Shown: positions 1 to 8,090, numbered from the stretch's first letter. The stretch is DNA of 64,000 nt from Pseudomonadota bacterium (GCA_029778535.1 JAKOQB010000002.1:164575-228574); one strand, 5' to 3'. The notes: generated by a model from the sequence alone, not told the origin. Made by a program: numbers and translations.

Positions 1-172
1 AGCAGCCGCCCTTGGCCTTCTTCTCTTTCTTCAGCACCTCGTCACAGCCTTTCATCTTCGGGTCCTTCTTGCACTGTTCCAGTGTCGGCTTGGCGTCGGC
101 CTTCTTCTCCTGCGCGAAGGCAGGCGCGGCGACGAATGCGGCGGCGATCAGGGCAGCCAGAAGTTTGTTCAT
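1..172 (-). CDS. Small secreted Lys-rich, Cys-containing protein (truncated by window edge)
   Basis: The ORF starts at an ATG ending at position 172 and runs off the left edge after 57 codons. A short Lys start and an Ala-rich hydrophobic stretch end in A-F-A-Q, a likely signal peptidase I site near residue 21. The mature part is rich in Lys, Glu and Ala and has three visible Cys. It is clearly related to the 56-residue protein at 57471..57641: same signal layout, the same Q-E-K-K start of the mature region, and a Cys-Lys-Lys motif. No known function is recognised. The C-terminus and stop codon lie outside the window. Confidence 0.75.
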   Translation of the reverse strand, partial: MNKLLAALIAAAFVAAPAFAQEKKADAKPTLEQCKKDPKMKGCDEVLKKEKKAKGGC

Positions 173-295
173 GGGATCACTCCTCAGGTTGGTGCTTGCG
201 AGCAAGCGAGTTGTGGCGGCCGCGAGCTCGAACCCGCTGCCGGAGTACTCACCGCGCCGAACAGCGCGAGCGGCGTACTTTGCGTAAGCGCGCGA

Positions 296-318
296 GCCCG
301 GTCAAGGGTTGACCGGGC
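296..318 (-). terminator. Hairpin downstream of the YeeE half-gene
   Basis: A perfect 10-bp stem with a 3-base loop lies about 30 bases past the stop of the gene ending at 349 and before the small secreted gene. No U-tract follows on the minus strand. It may be a weak terminator or a 3' mRNA-stabilising structure. Confidence 0.35.
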
Positions 319-348
319 CCGCTTAGACCTGGATCAAGTGCGGTAACG

Positions 349-945
349 CTATTGCGGGCGCAAATGGCTGAACTTGCGCTCGGTCCACTCGGCCCCGGCA
401 AAGGCGGCGAGCGCCAGCACGACCACGCCGAGCACGACCGCGCCGTACGGGATGCCGAACAGTTGCGGCAGCGTCAGTTCGCCGACGCTATGGGCGTTGG
501 CCCACAGTTCCCACGACGGCAGCGCGATCGCGTAGACCGCCAGCCCGGCGACGAACCCGGCCATGTAGGTCAGGCCGTCGCCGCTGCCGGTCGCGGTCGC
601 GGTGACCGACGTGCCGGGGCAGAAGCCGCCAAGGATGAAGCCCGCGCCCAGCAGCAGCCCGCCGAACAATTGCGCGCCGAAGCTGGTCGGCGTCACGTAC
701 ACGTAGGACAGGTCGAGCCAGCCGATCGCGGAGAACAGCCACAGCCCGACGGCGGTCGTGACGATCGCGGTGAACATCACCTTCAGCACCGTCATGTCGT
801 ACAGGTAGAACTGTGCGGCGAGCTTGCGCGCGCTGGAAAAGCCGGCGCGCTCGAGAATCCAGCCGAAGCCGAAGCCGAGCACGAGCGCGGTGACAAGGCC
901 CTGCGAATCGGTGATCAGGTCGAAGCCATACAGTGGCAGGTTCAT
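349..945 (-). CDS. YeeE/YedE-family membrane protein, second half
   Basis: A 198-residue membrane protein of the YeeE/YedE (TsuA/PmpA-type) family, whose members carry thiosulfate or other sulfur compounds. Several hydrophobic helices are visible, with the conserved GGFCPGTSV motif holding the key Cys. The ATG at 945 overlaps the stop of the upstream gene (ATGA), and a GGAGG lies about 8 bases before it; an ATG two codons upstream is also possible. With 942..1502 it makes up the two halves of a full-length YeeE. It is followed by a hairpin. The substrate is inferred from family and sulfur-gene neighbours only. Confidence 0.85.
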   Translation of the reverse strand: MNLPLYGFDLITDSQGLVTALVLGFGFGWILERAGFSSARKLAAQFYLYDMTVLKVMFTAIVTTAVGLWLFSAIGWLDLSYVYVTPTSFGAQLFGGLLLGAGFILGGFCPGTSVTATATGSGDGLTYMAGFVAGLAVYAIALPSWELWANAHSVGELTLPQLFGIPYGAVVLGVVVLALAAFAGAEWTERKFSHLRPQ

Positions 946-1502
946 CGCCATAGCCTCCGCACGAAGTACGCCAGCAGGTAGCCGCCGGCAAAGACCGACA
1001 GCATGAACACCCAGCTGCCGGCATTCAGTTGCGATCCGCCCGTCAGCGCCTGCCCGCTGGTGCAGCCCTTGGCAAGCTTGGCGCCGATCGCCGCCAGCAG
1101 CCCGCCGCTGAATGCGAACAGCAGCCGCAGGCGGATCGACACGTTCGGCCCGCGCTCGATGCGCCACTGCGCGCGCTTCGCGAGCAGCGACGAGGCGAGC
1201 GCGCCGACGAACGCGCCGATCAGAAGGTACAGTGTCCAGTTGGTCGCCGGCGGATCGGCGAAGTAGCCCCTCAGCGCGGGGTTGGCCGCGGTCCAGTCGG
1301 GCGCGATCGCGCCGAACGCCGCGGCCAGCAGCGAGCCGTAGCCGGCAGTGGCGCCGAGGCCGCGGCCCATGATCAGGAACGTCGCCAGCAGCACGAGGCC
1401 GAGCGCGAAGCCGGCCAGATACGGATTCATCAGTGCGCGCCGGCCCGCGACAGGCGCGTGCTCGACGCGTTTGTCGGGCGATGCGATGGAAGCGGCGCTC
1501 AT
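942..1502 (-). CDS. YeeE/YedE-family membrane protein, first half
   Basis: A 186-residue membrane protein with the YeeE signature GCTSGQALTG, whose Cys is thought to relay sulfur compounds through the channel. The start at 1502 has GAGGAG a few bases upstream. Its stop overlaps the next gene's ATG, so the pair is probably co-translated and the products may pair. It lies just downstream of the rhodanese gene, read in the same direction after a 133-bp gap carrying a Crp/Fnr-like dyad, so it may have its own promoter. The sulfur role is inferred. Confidence 0.85.
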   Translation of the reverse strand: MSAASIASPDKRVEHAPVAGRRALMNPYLAGFALGLVLLATFLIMGRGLGATAGYGSLLAAAFGAIAPDWTAANPALRGYFADPPATNWTLYLLIGAFVGALASSLLAKRAQWRIERGPNVSIRLRLLFAFSGGLLAAIGAKLAKGCTSGQALTGGSQLNAGSWVFMLSVFAGGYLLAYFVRRLWR

Positions 1503-1561
1503 CTTTGCTCCTCGAGCGATCTTGACGGGGCGATCATGCGCCCGTCCATGGAAAGGGCGGT

Positions 1562-1575
1562 GTGATCGGCATCAC
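1562..1575. promoter_or_regulatory. Candidate Crp/Fnr-family operator
   Basis: GTGATCGGCATCAC is a perfect 5+5 dyad with a 4-base spacer. It matches the TGAT-N4-ATCA core recognised by Fnr/Anr/Dnr-type regulators, with G/C instead of T/A at the outer positions. It sits 60-73 bases upstream of the YeeE start at 1502, a usual activator distance. No regulator of this family is in the window. Confidence 0.45.
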
Positions 1576-1635
1576 GCGGGCCACACGTGGGGAGGGAACC
1601 TGCAGATGCCGCATCACACCGGGGGGTCGACATGA

Positions 1636-3006
1636 CTACTGTTTCGCCGCCGTCACCTTGAACGAGCCGTCCTTGGCGATCTCGATCTCGGCGTTCAGGA
1701 AACCGGCCTTGTAACCGGCGTCCTTCAGCTTGTGATACGCCATCTCGGCGCGGATGCCGGTCGAGCAGTGCGCGATGACGCGCTTGTCCTTCGGCACTTC
1801 CTTGATACGGGCCAGCAGGTCCTCGTCCGGGATCAGCAGCGCGCCCTTGATCATGCCGGCGTTGGCCTCGTCCTGATTGCGCACGTCGAGGATCAGCACG
1901 TCGGCCGGCGTAGCGCGCGCGAGCTTGCTGAACTCGTCGACGGAGATCGACCCGGGCCGCGGCTTCGGCGCATACGCGACCTTGGCCAGTGCGGGCACGC
2001 CGGATTCGATCGCGTACCCCGCCGCCTGCCAGCCGAGCAGACCCTTCTCCATCACCTGCACGTTCTTCTGGCCCGCCTTGATCAACTGGCGCGCGACCGC
2101 GACCGAATCGGCTCCGCCGCGGCCGTCATAGACGATGATCGGCGCATTCAGCGCGGGATCCGGGAAGGTCTTCAGGTTCTTCTTCACGTCCGCCGGCGGC
2201 ATGCCGACCGCACCCTTGATGTGCCCGCTCGCGCTTTCGTCCCTGGAGCGCACGTCGAGAATGACGGCCGGGATGTCCTTGTCGAGATACGCTTCCTTGA
2301 CGAACTCGGGCCGCGTGGCGAGATAGTCCTTCGTCTGCCATTCGGGCACGCCCTCGTGATAGACCTTGGTGTTCTTGTATCCGAGCGCGATCGCCTTGCG
2401 CTGTGACAGCGGGCTCATCTGGCAGGTCACCCCCTGGCAGAAGAACACCAGCAGCGTGTTCTTGTCGGCCGGCAGCCGGTTGAACACCTTGTCCCACGCC
2501 GGGTACGGCACGTTGATCGCGCCCGGGATCGTGCCCTGCTGAAAGCGCGGCAGCGGGCGCGAATCGATCAGCACCGCGTTGCCGGTCCCCTGATCGACGA
2601 GCTTCTTCACGAACGCGTAATCGACCAGATCCTCCTTCGCGACCTTGACCGGGCCCTTGAAGCGGATCTCGGATGCCCACTTCTGGCCGTCCTTCTCGAC
2701 ATAGGCGATCCGGACTTCGTGGCCCTTGCGGGCGTCGCGCATGAACTCCGGCTGCTTCGCCGCGCCGGCGTCGAGCACCTTCAGCGTCTTCTCGTCGAAG
2801 CGGACGATCTCCTTGTTCGCGTCGATGCCGAGCTGGATCGACTGCGATTTGAAGGCGACGTTCTCGAAGTAGCCGGCGACGACACCCGCCTCCGGCTTGT
2901 GGCAGTTGTTGCAGACCGCCGGCTGGCTCGGCTTGGCGGCCGGCGCCTGCGCGGCCGCGCCGAACGCGGCAACGATCAGCGCCGTGGCGATGAATGCGGT
3001 TTTCAT
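1636..3006 (-). CDS. Exported haem-c/triple rhodanese-domain protein
   Basis: A 456-residue protein with a signal peptide (residues 1-20) and a CNNCH motif (32-36) that could bind haem c, followed by three rhodanese-like domains at roughly 125-230, 237-335 and 352-450. Domain 1 has Cys190 and domain 3 has Cys414 in a CSTGIR loop; domain 2 has Asp294 at the catalytic position and is probably inactive. Rhodaneses carry sulfane sulfur as a Cys persulfide. It follows the NrfD gene by 23 bases with a strong AGGGGG ribosome site, so it is the last gene of the molybdoenzyme operon. It may deliver or accept sulfur for that enzyme in the periplasm (inference). Confidence 0.85.
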   Translation of the reverse strand: MKTAFIATALIVAAFGAAAQAPAAKPSQPAVCNNCHKPEAGVVAGYFENVAFKSQSIQLGIDANKEIVRFDEKTLKVLDAGAAKQPEFMRDARKGHEVRIAYVEKDGQKWASEIRFKGPVKVAKEDLVDYAFVKKLVDQGTGNAVLIDSRPLPRFQQGTIPGAINVPYPAWDKVFNRLPADKNTLLVFFCQGVTCQMSPLSQRKAIALGYKNTKVYHEGVPEWQTKDYLATRPEFVKEAYLDKDIPAVILDVRSRDESASGHIKGAVGMPPADVKKNLKTFPDPALNAPIIVYDGRGGADSVAVARQLIKAGQKNVQVMEKGLLGWQAAGYAIESGVPALAKVAYAPKPRPGSISVDEFSKLARATPADVLILDVRNQDEANAGMIKGALLIPDEDLLARIKEVPKDKRVIAHCSTGIRAEMAYHKLKDAGYKAGFLNAEIEIAKDGSFKVTAAKQ

Positions 3007-3029
3007 CGATACCCCCTGGTGAAGCAATT

Positions 3030-4082
3030 TCACTGACCCATTCCGATCAGCGGAAGAAACGAACTGGCCTGTCCCGCGTCGACCAGGATCCAGCGCAACG
3101 CGAAGCCGCCGACGAGCACCAGCAGCGCCGGCGCGACGGTGTGCGCAATGCGATGCCTCAATTCGAGCGCCTGCAGTGCGAACGGCACCACGATGCCAAG
3201 CCCGACGACCAGACCCCAGAACGGCCACGCGTACGGCCCGCTCAGCAGCAGCGCGGCGGCGTTCTGATGAGCCGCGGTGGTCGACACGAGGCCGATCAGC
3301 AGCAGCGCGATCAGCGCGAATTCCGTGGCGAGGAAGATCTGGTCGAAGCGCACCAGCGACACCGCGCTTGCCTTCGGCGGCGGCTCGGGCGTCAGCGGCT
3401 GCAGCAGCGCGGAGAACGCGCCGGCGATCATGCCTGCCGGGGCGGGCCGCTTGACCGGCACCACGACGGTCAGCAGGTGCATCAGCGCGCACGCGGCCGA
3501 CAGTCCCGACACGAGGAACAGCGGGCCCAGCAGCGCGGAGTTCCACAGCGGCCGCGCGACCATCGTGCTCAACAGGATGCCGGTGTAGATGCCGAGCGCC
3601 ACGCCGAAGCCGATGTTCAGCGCCGCGATCAGCCGCAGCCAACCCGGCCGCGCGAGCAGCCAGCGCGAGGCGGCGCCGACCCGCGGCACCTTGCGGCCGA
3701 GCCAGGGCCACGCCTCGTCGAGCCGGATCAGCGCGGACGCCGCGACCACGCCATAGACGAGGATCAGCACCCAAGAGCCCCACGACATCGGAGAGGTAGG
3801 CTCGAAGGTCAGGTACACGCGCCACACGTAAAGCTTGTGCGCGAGGTCGAGGAACAGCGCGCCCATGCCGAGGTTGATCAGCACGAACGCGAGGATCGGC
3901 GCCTGCACCGCGTAGGTGTCGCGCGTGTCGCCGCGCGCTACCTTCAGCATCTGGTAGCCGGCCAGCACCATCATGCCGGCGACCAGGCCGCCGAGAAACA
4001 GATAAACGGGGATCTCCCAGCTCCAGACGTGCAGGCGCGGGTCGATCAGCGGGTTGTGGCGGGTGGTGGTGATCTCGAGCAT
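3030..4082 (-). CDS. NrfD/PsrC-type membrane quinone subunit
   Basis: A 350-residue polytopic membrane protein of the NrfD/PsrC family, with about eight to nine hydrophobic helices. Such subunits anchor a molybdoenzyme plus its iron-sulfur subunit and exchange electrons with the quinone pool. The order catalytic - FeS - NrfD - rhodanese on one strand, with short gaps, is that of polysulfide, thiosulfate and tetrathionate reductases and related sulfur enzymes. Direction of catalysis and substrate cannot be read from the sequence. Confidence 0.88.
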   Translation of the reverse strand: MLEITTTRHNPLIDPRLHVWSWEIPVYLFLGGLVAGMMVLAGYQMLKVARGDTRDTYAVQAPILAFVLINLGMGALFLDLAHKLYVWRVYLTFEPTSPMSWGSWVLILVYGVVAASALIRLDEAWPWLGRKVPRVGAASRWLLARPGWLRLIAALNIGFGVALGIYTGILLSTMVARPLWNSALLGPLFLVSGLSAACALMHLLTVVVPVKRPAPAGMIAGAFSALLQPLTPEPPPKASAVSLVRFDQIFLATEFALIALLLIGLVSTTAAHQNAAALLLSGPYAWPFWGLVVGLGIVVPFALQALELRHRIAHTVAPALLVLVGGFALRWILVDAGQASSFLPLIGMGQ

Positions 4083-4101
4083 CGCAGCCTCGTCGATCGA
4101 A

Positions 4102-4641
4102 CTACGTCAGGTAGAAGACGCGCGGCTTCGTGCCGGCTTCGGGTGCGAGCGTGTGCCAGCGGCGCGTGCGCAGCAGCGTGGCCACGGTGCTCTTCGGGTC
4201 GTCGAGGTCGCCGAAGTGCATGCAGCGCGTCGGGCACACCGACACGCACGCCGGGTCCTTGCCCTCCTTCACCCGGTGCAGGCAGAACGAGCACTTGTCG
4301 ACATAGCCGTCGGGGTGCACGTAGCGCGCGCCGTACGGGCACGCGGCGATGCACGCCTTGCAGCCGATGCAGCGGTTTGCGGTGACCTGCACCGTCCGGC
4401 CGAGCGGCTCGACGTGGCTGGCGCCGGTCGGGCAGCACGCCACGCACGGCGGGTTGTCGCAGTGGTTGCAGCGCTCGCTGCGGATCTCGAGCGCGAGCTT
4501 CGGAAACTCGCCGCGCACTTCGGTCGTGATCCAGTCGCGGCAGTAGCCGATGGGGACGTCGTTCTCCGCCTGGCAGGCGACCACGCAGTCGGCGCAGCCG
4601 ACGCACAGGCGGGTGTCGATGACCATTCCGTAGCGCGCCAT
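4102..4641 (-). CDS. Four [4Fe-4S] ferredoxin subunit (PsrB/PhsB/TtrB-like)
   Basis: A 179-residue protein with four Cys clusters: CVGCADC near the N-terminus, CNHCDNPPCVACC, CIGCKACIAAC, and CSFC with a later C-x3-C. This is the standard electron-wire subunit of DMSO-reductase-family complexes, passing electrons between the molybdenum subunit and NrfD. It begins two bases after the catalytic gene ends, so the two are tightly coupled. It has no signal peptide; in this family it is usually co-exported with the Tat-bearing catalytic partner. Confidence 0.92.
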   Translation of the reverse strand: MARYGMVIDTRLCVGCADCVVACQAENDVPIGYCRDWITTEVRGEFPKLALEIRSERCNHCDNPPCVACCPTGASHVEPLGRTVQVTANRCIGCKACIAACPYGARYVHPDGYVDKCSFCLHRVKEGKDPACVSVCPTRCMHFGDLDDPKSTVATLLRTRRWHTLAPEAGTKPRVFYLT

Positions 4642-4643
4642 GG

Positions 4644-6902
4644 TCAGCTCCCCACTCGCTTGTCAGCCGCCGCGACTTGCGGAATCGTTCCACTTGGGCC
4701 GACCAGCGTGACGAAGTTGGTGTGGATGCTGGTGCCGCCCATCAGCGGATCGATCTTCACGCGCGTGGAAAGCTGCGCCGTGCTCGCGCCCTTGTGATAG
4801 GCGGCCTTCCACGCCTTCGATTCGCTGCCGAAGCCGTGCACCATGTACACGCACTCGGGGCGGATGCGTTCGGTCACCAGCACCGCGACCGGACCGCTCT
4901 CGACGCCGTCCTGGTTGCGCAGCTTCACGCGCGCGCCGTTGGCGATGCCAAGCTTGCGAGCCTCGGCGGGGTGCAGCCAGACCTTGTTCTCCGGCATCAG
5001 CTGCGCGACGCGTTGATTGCCGATCGTGCGGCTGAACGTGTGCATCGGCGCGCGCCCGCTGAGCAGCCGATACGTGCCCGGCGGCCCCGCCTCGGGCCGC
5101 GTGTATTTCGGCACCGGATCGAACCCCTTGTCCGCGAGCTGCTGTGACCAGAACTCGACCTTGCCCGACGGCGTGTCGTAACTGACCTCGGCGCCGTCGT
5201 CGACGTAGATCGGCGGCTGCTTGCCGGTCAGAATGCCTTTCGCCTTCAGCTCGGCCCAGTCGAATCCGCCGGCGGTGACGCGCGTGCGCAGGTACTCTTC
5301 GATGTCCGTCCACGGGAAGTACGCTTCCACGCCGAGCCGCTTGCCCAACTCGCGCCCGATCCACCAGCCCGGCTTCTGCTGGTGCGGCGGCTCCACGACC
5401 GGCTGGCGCAGCGCGATGAAGGGCGTGCGCAACGCATCGTCGTTCAGCGTGTCATAGCGTTCAAGATACACCGCCTCCGGCAGAACGACGTCGGCATAGC
5501 CGGCGATCTCGCTCGGCACCGTGTCGATCACCAGCAGGAAGTCGAGCGCATCGATCGCCGCGAGCGTGCGCTTGCGATCGGGCATCGACTGCAGCAGGTT
5601 GGTCGCGTCGACCACCCACGCCTTCAGCGGATACGGTTTTCCGGTGATCGTCGCTTCGCGCAGCCCGGTCGTGACCGTCTGGTCGGCGAACGGCCAGCGC
5701 TTGGCAGCCGGGTCGCCGTTATCGGCCTTGCCCTTGGGCGACTTCGGATACTTCGGCACGCCCGGATACTCTGCGAGCCCGATATAGCCCGGCAGGTAGA
5801 AGCCGCCCTTGCGGCCCCAGTTGCCCATCAGCGCATTGAGCAGCGCGACCGCGCGGGCGCGCTGCGCGTCGTCGCCGTGCCACGTGGTGCGGCGGCCGGG
5901 ATGAATCAGCGTGGCCGGCCGCGTGCGCGCCATTTCGCGCGCGCTGGCCCGGATCAGTTCCGCGTCGACGCCGACCTCGGCCGCGGCCCATTCGGGCGTC
6001 TTGTCGGCGATTTCGGCGCTGAACTTGTCGAAGCCGGTGCCGTACTTGCCGACGTATTCGCGGTCATACAGCCCCTCGCGCACGATCACGTTCATCCATG
6101 CCAAGAGCAGCGCGATGTCGGTGCCGGGTTTGACCGGCAGCCAGTACCTGGCCTTGCTCGCGGCGGTCGAGTAGCGCGGGTCGACGACGATGATCGTCGC
6201 GTCGGCGCGGATCGCGTCGGCGAACTCCTGCACCTGCGAGTTGTGCATGTTCTCGCCCAGGTGCGTGCCGATCAGCACCAGCGTCTTCGCGTTGGCGATA
6301 TCCGTGTTCTCCGGCGTGCCGGGGTTGGTGCCGAACGTCAGGTTGAAGCCCACATCGCGCGGCCCGCGGCACTGCGCGAACGACGGCGCCGCCGCGTTCG
6401 GCGTGCCGAATGCCTTCAGCGCATGTTCGACGAAATAGGCGCCGATGCCGTGCTTGAAGAGCGCGATCGTCTCCGGCCCATGCCGCGCGGCCAGCTTCTT
6501 CAGGCGCTCCGCGGTGTAGTCCAGTGCCTCGTCCCACGTCGCCGTCTTCCACTGCTCGGCGCCGCGATTGCCGGTGCGGATCAGCGGCGTGCGCAGCCGG
6601 TATTTGTCCTCGACCATGCCGATGCCGGCGGTGCCGCGCGTGCACAGCCGCCCGCGCGACAGCGGATCGAGCGGATTGCCTTCGAGCTTCCACAGCTTGC
6701 CGTCGCGCACGGTGGCGATCAGGCCGCACTTCCAGAAGCACACGTCGCAGGTGGTGGCCACCGTGCGGATGCCTTTTTCGCCTGCCGCCTTGTCCGAAGT
6801 GCAGCCGAGTTGCGTGCCGGCCGCGGCGGCGCCGAACGTGGCCGCGGTGATCTTCAGGAAACGGCGGCGGGAAAGCGTGGGAGGGGAAAGGGAAACGACC
6901 AT
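4644..6902 (-). CDS. Tat-exported molybdopterin oxidoreductase, PhsA/PsrA-like catalytic subunit
   Basis: About 752 residues, of the DMSO reductase family. The N-terminus has a twin-arginine signal (SRRRFLK, residues 11-17) and a hydrophobic stretch. A [4Fe-4S] motif follows (Cys52, 55, 59, 87). Cys178 in a FAQCRG context is the likely molybdenum ligand, as in polysulfide and thiosulfate reductases. The C-terminal molybdopterin dinucleotide domain is complete. It is the first gene of the operon. Rhodanese and YeeE neighbours point to an inorganic sulfur substrate, but tetrathionate, polysulfide, thiosulfate or sulfite cannot be told apart here. The ATG at 6902 was chosen because it leads directly into the Tat signal; the ribosome site is weak. 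Confidence 0.88.
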   Translation of the reverse strand: MVVSLSPPTLSRRRFLKITAATFGAAAAGTQLGCTSDKAAGEKGIRTVATTCDVCFWKCGLIATVRDGKLWKLEGNPLDPLSRGRLCTRGTAGIGMVEDKYRLRTPLIRTGNRGAEQWKTATWDEALDYTAERLKKLAARHGPETIALFKHGIGAYFVEHALKAFGTPNAAAPSFAQCRGPRDVGFNLTFGTNPGTPENTDIANAKTLVLIGTHLGENMHNSQVQEFADAIRADATIIVVDPRYSTAASKARYWLPVKPGTDIALLLAWMNVIVREGLYDREYVGKYGTGFDKFSAEIADKTPEWAAAEVGVDAELIRASAREMARTRPATLIHPGRRTTWHGDDAQRARAVALLNALMGNWGRKGGFYLPGYIGLAEYPGVPKYPKSPKGKADNGDPAAKRWPFADQTVTTGLREATITGKPYPLKAWVVDATNLLQSMPDRKRTLAAIDALDFLLVIDTVPSEIAGYADVVLPEAVYLERYDTLNDDALRTPFIALRQPVVEPPHQQKPGWWIGRELGKRLGVEAYFPWTDIEEYLRTRVTAGGFDWAELKAKGILTGKQPPIYVDDGAEVSYDTPSGKVEFWSQQLADKGFDPVPKYTRPEAGPPGTYRLLSGRAPMHTFSRTIGNQRVAQLMPENKVWLHPAEARKLGIANGARVKLRNQDGVESGPVAVLVTERIRPECVYMVHGFGSESKAWKAAYHKGASTAQLSTRVKIDPLMGGTSIHTNFVTLVGPSGTIPQVAAADKRVGS

Positions 6903-7028
6903 GACGGAGAGCCATCTCGTTGCATCGCCGTCATTGCATACCGGCGCGCGCGCGCCCTCTTGCGGTGCATCAAGCAAGTCTGCGACGCGTGCGCGTTATG
7001 CGAACCACGTCACAGAGCGGCCGCGATG

Positions 7029-7042
7029 TTGACCTTTGTCAC
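7029..7042. promoter_or_regulatory. Candidate Crp/Fnr-like dyad
   Basis: TTGACCTTTGTCAC has a TGAC-N4-GTCA core, the same layout as the dyad at 1562-1575. It lies about 127 bases upstream of the molybdoenzyme start, suitable if the leader is long. This is an inference from shape only. Confidence 0.3.
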
Positions 7043-7225
7043 GGCGCAGGCGAAGCGTTGTTCTGCAATCGCCGCAGCGTTCTGCATTCTGCCCATACAG
7101 GGGAGTTTTTGACCGCGGCCAGCATGCCGGCGCGCTGCCGTTCGCCGCGTTCGACGCCGCGCAACCGCGGCCCGCGCTGTCGAGCGCCGGCCGCGCGATT
7201 CCGTGCCAAGGGTGCCTGCTGGTGC

Positions 7226-7255
7226 CGTACCTGCGGTCGATCGACCGCAGGTACG
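7226..7255. repeat. Perfect 30-bp palindrome
   Basis: Fifteen bases (ending in CTGCGGTCGA) are followed directly by their exact reverse complement, with no loop. It lies about 43 bases past the stop of the gene ending at 7298 on the minus strand. It could form a transcript hairpin, but no U-tract follows on either side. A protein-binding site or strand-exchange site is equally possible. Confidence 0.6.
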
Positions 7256-7297
7256 AGTCGCGCGCCGCGCCGCGGGCAAGCGGGTTCCGCGTGCCGG

Positions 7298-7819
7298 TCA
7301 GGCGGCGACCACTTCGGCGCTGTAGATGCCCTTCACGGTGTCGAGCGGATCGCTGTGGCCGATCAGGATGTGGTCGAGGTTCGCGTCCCAGGCCTCGAGC
7401 GTGGCCTTGACGAGGTTCTTCGCGGTGCCGTTGCTGGCCGATGCCGGCGCCTTCAGCGTGAACGCCGCCGACGTCTGAGAGCCGCCGTGGCCGCTGATCT
7501 GCGGCAGCGCAGTCGTGACGAATTCGCTGACGAACTGCGCCGGTTGCGCATCGATCCGCGCGCTCTTCGACGACGCGGCCGGAATGCCCGGGCTGTCGAC
7601 GACGAGCGGTTTCTTCAGCGTCGTTCCGTTCAGTCCCTTGACGCGCAGCGTGACGCCGGTCAGGTTCAGCGGGCCGTTGTTGGTCACCTTGATCTTGAAG
7701 CTCGCCTGCTCGTTCACGTTCAGCGCATTGCCCTCGGTGACGACGTCGATGATCTCGATCGTCACTTCGGTCTCGGGATAGGTGCTGACGGCGCTGGTCA
7801 TGTCATCAAAGAAAGCCAT
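7298..7819 (-). CDS. Unknown protein with an Ig-like/CARDB-type fold
   Basis: A 173-residue protein not recognised as a characterised family. Residues about 20-100 read like a beta-sandwich: alternating hydrophobics and a VNEQASFKIKVTNNGP stretch typical of CARDB/NEW3-type Ig-like domains that treat unequal branches of extracellular repeats. There is no signal peptide, lipobox or membrane helix, and no Cys. The ATG at 7819 has GGAGA about 7 bases upstream. It ends shortly before the 30-bp palindrome. Upstream lie a possible short ORF and DNA element A, which is shared with the next gene to the right. Confidence 0.75.
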   Translation of the reverse strand: MAFFDDMTSAVSTYPETEVTIEIIDVVTEGNALNVNEQASFKIKVTNNGPLNLTGVTLRVKGLNGTTLKKPLVVDSPGIPAASSKSARIDAQPAQFVSEFVTTALPQISGHGGSQTSAAFTLKAPASASNGTAKNLVKATLEAWDANLDHILIGHSDPLDTVKGIYSAEVVAA

Positions 7820-8090
7820 GCTGAATCTCCATCTGGGTTGAGTCGGCCGGAGTGAGTCGGGAACCGCGGTCGATCCCGGCCAGAAACGACTTCGGTAATC
7901 GATGGCGGGCGCGCTGCGCACGGACGGCTCGGCAGCCGTGCGGCCCGGGCACACAGGGCTCTTCGGCGGAGGCGGACTGATCGTGCGCGCCGACGTGCGC
8001 GGTGGCCAGTGCCCGCGGCAACGGCAGCGCCGCGCTGGCGCTGCCGCCCATGGCGGCGCGCGCGCTCGACATCAAGGTCACGTGCGTCAT
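7806..8090 (-). CDS. Possible 94-residue small protein
   Basis: The ORF has a GGGAGAA ribosome site before its ATG at 8090 and overlaps the start of the next gene by 14 bases. The first roughly 53 codons have nearly all G or C at the third position, as in real genes here; the remainder does not. Residues around 42-53 contain EEPC...HGC, two Cys close together. It may be a genuine short peptide, a decayed gene, or just a leader region. No family is recognised. Confidence 0.3.
   Translation of the reverse strand: MTHVTLMSSARAAMGGSASAALPLPRALATAHVGAHDQSASAEEPCVPGPHGCRAVRAQRARHRLPKSFLAGIDRGSRLTPADSTQMEIQHGFL

Larger units (their letters stand above)
6903..7297. other. Intergenic region upstream of the molybdoenzyme operon
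   Basis: No convincing coding sequence is present in these 395 bases; base composition at codon positions does not look coding. It should contain the promoter of the leftward molybdoenzyme operon. It holds a TTGACCTTTGTCAC dyad at 7029-7042 and a long perfect palindrome at 7226-7255, listed separately. Confidence 0.6.

Noticed and set aside
2994..4385. 463-codon plus-strand open frame over the NrfD and ferredoxin genes
   Set aside because: It is antisense to clear NrfD and FeS genes, and its residue mix (Arg/Gln/Asp/His-rich) is typical of GC-driven shadow frames.
5382..7112. 576-codon plus-strand open frame
   Set aside because: Antisense shadow of the molybdoenzyme catalytic gene.
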